Shown piece after piece: positions 61,724 to 64,000 of a stretch of 64,000 nt of DNA. Positions within the stretch are counted from its first letter, which is position 1; every line of letters begins with the position of its first letter. Made by a program: the position numbers and the translations under genes. The stretch is taken from the NCBI RefSeq assembly GCF_000227115.2, contig NC_016483.1, positions 992,001-1,056,000 on the forward strand, written 5' to 3'. Source of the DNA: Naumovozyma dairenensis CBS 421 (taxonomy: Eukaryota > Ascomycota > Saccharomycetes > Saccharomycetales > Saccharomycetaceae). The notes below the pieces were generated by a model. That model did not search any database, was not told the DNA's origin, and was given only the letters and a program-made list of their open reading frames with translations.

Positions 61724-62337
61724 CTGGAAATAAACGCTTGTGTTTCCTTTCTTCAACTTGATCATAGGAAAGCTGATGATGATTCGTCACATATCAAATA
61801 CGGTGATAAAATTTTGCATGGCATCGAATCCATTTATGATACTTTAAGTAAACTTGACGAAGTATACCTTTCCAATCCTCAACTTCTTCAAATAATGGAG
61901 AAAATAATACACTTAAAAAGGGGAGTGATTGATAAACGTCTTCTACGTTTACGTGAAATAAAACACGAGGTTCTCCGTATTAAGAAAACATTGAGTAGAA
62001 CAATCACTCACCCACCAGCTCACTTTTCTAATTTTACAATCAGGAATTCGACCAGATGAAGAAGCATCGTTTATGGATCGTAGACATGGTTGCCAAGGAT
62101 ATTGAAAAAGATGATTTGGCTAAAAATGGACAAAAGCCAAGATTCACGAAACAAATTCAGTTATTCAGTGAAGGTGCTTATGTTTTCACGTTTATTGCTT
62201 TGTTTGTGGGCAAATGTCCATTCTACCTTCCGTTACTTTGTAGTATTACCTTTATGTTTCGTGCAATCGGTACTATGGGTTCTTCACGTAATCAAAATCC
62301 TTTTCGATTTTGGTATCATCTTCTAGGTTGGGCATGA
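61724..62337 (+). pseudogene. Probable broken gene after the assembly gap, two overlapping frames
   Basis: The first open frame runs from a stop at 61721 to 62059 and encodes a helical, charged segment (KYGDKILHGIESIYDTLSKL, then NPQLLQIMEKIIHLKRG). The second frame (62032-62337) encodes QEFDQMKKHRLWIVDMVAK and then a hydrophobic segment (LFSEGAYVFTFIALFVGKCP) ending FWYHLLGWA. The stop of the first overlaps the internal ATG of the second as ATGA at 62056-62059. One indel near 62040 would join them into one protein of about 200 residues with one or two membrane segments. No canonical intron explains the switch. I do not recognise the family; the 5' end may be in the gap. Confidence 0.4.
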
Positions 62338-63122
62338 ATCATTCTTTTGTAATTATTATATAGTTTGCATAAAAATTTAATCCTTAAAATAAAAAATACG
62401 TCATTCTCATTTATTTGTTTGTTTGTTTGTTCAATCTTCTGAAAATTATCAACATGTAGGGTCTTCTACATTATCGGCTAAAAAATTACCTTTAATCCAT
62501 TGGAATAGTTCCTATTTAGAGACCAATTTTCTATCTCGATTTGCATGCATGTAAACACTATCGATTTTGGTCACTCTCCGGTCTTAGCACTGCCTGTAAC
62601 TTCCATTGGTTTTGATAAAAATCAACTGTTTAATTCTTAAGTGTATTAATTAAGGCCACACTAATAAGGTGACGCAAATTACCTGACGACACAAATTACC
62701 TTTTCTTCTATTTTATTCACGACTTTTATTGTTTTACTATTTTTCAACTCTACTGTTTATCTATGTAAAACTTGGGAACTTTTGTTACCTTCCCTTTCCA
62801 AAATGACGGGGGTAAAAGTTGATAATCAAAATCTAAGACAGTATCACGATATTGGATTTGGTGAATTATTTCTCACCTATAAGAGGCGGAGGATCAGAAT
62901 GTCCCCACATAGACATATTTGGAATATTACCATCTCCAAGAACATCAAGAGTATCCACACGGTTCGTTTATCAACATTTTCCAACATTTCAAATTTTATT
63001 AAATTTTTTTTCACTTTAGGTTTCTCAATCTTGGATAAATTTTAAAAATCTAGATCTTCCTTATTAGGTATATTAAACTGCAGAATATAAACAAATCCAT
63101 AATTTCTTAACTCACCCAACTA
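62338..63122. other. Gene-poor stretch with a small ORF fragment
   Basis: 785 bp. It has (GTTT)n at 62415-62430 and an approximate direct repeat (GACGCAAATTACCT and GACACAAATTACCT) at 62673-62700. An ATG-started 80-codon ORF at 62803-63045 begins MTGVKVDNQNLRQYHDIGFG; it may be a gene fragment but has no known match. Nothing else is seen. Confidence 0.35.
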
Positions 63123-63496
63123 TGTTAGTGTTAGATGTAATCTACTTCTTATTGATAGTTCAGGGTTGTCTATTAATACGTTCAGGTATAATACATGTAA
63201 GTCTAGTATAATAGTTTCGGTTATATAATAAGCAGCTAGGATAACAATGGGATATGGCGAATACTTAAAGGGTTCTAAGATTGATAACGTTCTCTGAAAT
63301 AGCTTCAGTTGCCAAGTTCTCATTAAAAGTTCTTGAAAGGATCGTCAGGCTCGGCGTATCGCATTATGCGGGGAAGACACTTTAATATACTTCTCTTTAT
63401 ACTTGATTAGGTTGCAACTAATATTCAGCTATATTATCCCATTCTTAACACTATAAACCGAGGTATGGTTTAGGGCAATTAAATTAACCTCAAACA
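63123..63496 (-). repeat. Dispersed LTR-like repeat, copy 3
   Basis: On the minus strand it reads from TGTTTGAGGTTAATTTA to CTAACA, with TGTT/AACA inverted termini. It aligns over its whole length with 27562-27963, better in the second half (carrying the 67-codon ORF at 63120-63323) than in the first. It lacks the TTACCCGC motif of the other copies. Confidence 0.75.
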
Positions 63497-63589
63497 ACAA
63501 CGATAATGATAATGATAATGTGGATGGGATATATTAAACATTAATTAATATTTTCTTTATATATTATATTACAAATAAATGAACCTGAT

Positions 63590-64000
63590 TCATCTCTTGA
63601 AATAGCTGATAGGAATTCCATCCAAGTTTTGTAAGGCTGGGTTGTCGTCGTCATCGTCTTCTTCAGCTTCTAGCCGACTCGCATCTTGATCTTGATCAAT
63701 GTCGTAATCATAACTTTCCTTAATGTAATAGTTGTTTCGTTGTTTATTTTGGGATTCATCGAACTCTTGTTCTTCCATTTCATCAACATTTATTTCATTG
63801 AATTTATTTATAAGATTCCCTAAAAAAGTTCTATTATTCGAAGTAGATTTCAAACCTATACTTGCCTCATTGTTATTGTAATCATTATCTTCTTCTTCAT
63901 CCTCTACTGGGTCTATTTCCAAATTCTTATTCTGATTCATTCTAGTTCTGTTCCTGATGGTACTAATATCATCATTCTCACCTTCATATATAGTTTCATC
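63590..64000 (-). CDS. C-terminal part of an unidentified acidic protein (continues beyond the window)
   Basis: The frame is open to the last base of the window, so at least 136 residues are the C-terminal part of a longer gene whose start lies to the right. It is rich in Asp, Glu and Asn (VEDEEEDNDYNNNEAS; EEDDDDDNPALQNLDG), contains FLGNLINKFNEINVDEMEEQ and ends IPISYFKR. There is no cysteine motif or membrane segment. An ATG at 63938-63940 is internal. Not recognised. Confidence 0.6.
   Translation of the reverse strand, partial: DETIYEGENDDISTIRNRTRMNQNKNLEIDPVEDEEEDNDYNNNEASIGLKSTSNNRTFLGNLINKFNEINVDEMEEQEFDESQNKQRNNYYIKESYDYDIDQDQDASRLEAEEDDDDDNPALQNLDGIPISYFKR

Overview
The window is nuclear DNA of a budding yeast of the Saccharomycetaceae. 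It is AT-rich with short intergenic regions, nearly all genes lack introns, and the proteins resemble Saccharomyces cerevisiae orthologues along their whole length. Gene order points to a species that passed through the whole-genome duplication. Long runs of S. cerevisiae order are kept but single genes have dropped out (NOP56 is missing between PWP1 and PBA1), and genes with known duplicates (ECM21, SRO77) keep the order of only one copy. The Asn-rich inserts and the mix of elements would fit a Naumovozyma- or Kazachstania-like genome, but I cannot fix the genus.

Layout. 1-18.8 kb matches the S. cerevisiae YLR190-YLR205 block: MMR1 (cut by the left edge), PEX13, a 149-codon lineage-specific ORF, HCR1, UPS1, NCW2, NMT1, PWP1, PBA1 (spliced from a two-codon first exon), tRNA-Gly, YKE2, COQ9, MSS51, COX24 and HMX1. 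19.7-30 kb matches the YER048-YER050 block: RSM18, TPA1, ISD11, tRNA-Gln and CAJ1, with a retroelement cluster between the tRNA and CAJ1. 30.4-39 kb is a retrotransposon graveyard with no host gene. 39-58.8 kb matches YBL101-YBL107 in inverted order: ECM21, SFT2, RTG3, SEA4, PKC1, SRO77, MIX23. 59-61.2 kb matches YJR080-YJR082: AIM24 and EAF6. After a 20-N assembly gap the window ends in degenerate sequence, a dispersed repeat, and the C-terminal part of an unidentified acidic protein that runs off the right edge.

Many of the genes serve mitochondria and respiration: MMR1, UPS1, COQ9, MSS51, COX24/mS38, RSM18, ISD11, MIX23, AIM24 and the retrograde regulator RTG3. Others are a cell-wall, secretion and trafficking set (NCW2, PKC1, SRO77, SFT2, ECM21) and translation or ribosome-biogenesis genes (HCR1, PWP1). 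Apart from PWP1, which carries RRPE and PAC boxes, I see no shared regulatory design. The clustering is inherited gene order.

The most unusual material is in the mobile DNA. Two unrelated LTR-retrotransposon families, one with a Ty3/gypsy-like protease and one Ty5-like, each appear as a pair of 3'-truncated copies fused tail to tail, with the 5' LTRs pointing outward. In the Ty5-like copies the gag start codon lies inside the LTR, and a half-tRNA primer-binding site complementary to the initiator tRNA anticodon arm lies inside gag codons. A third, roughly 400-bp LTR-like repeat occurs three times, and two copies keep a similar 67-68 codon ORF. I did not find a coherent new multigene system. 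These retroelement structures are the best candidates for follow-up.
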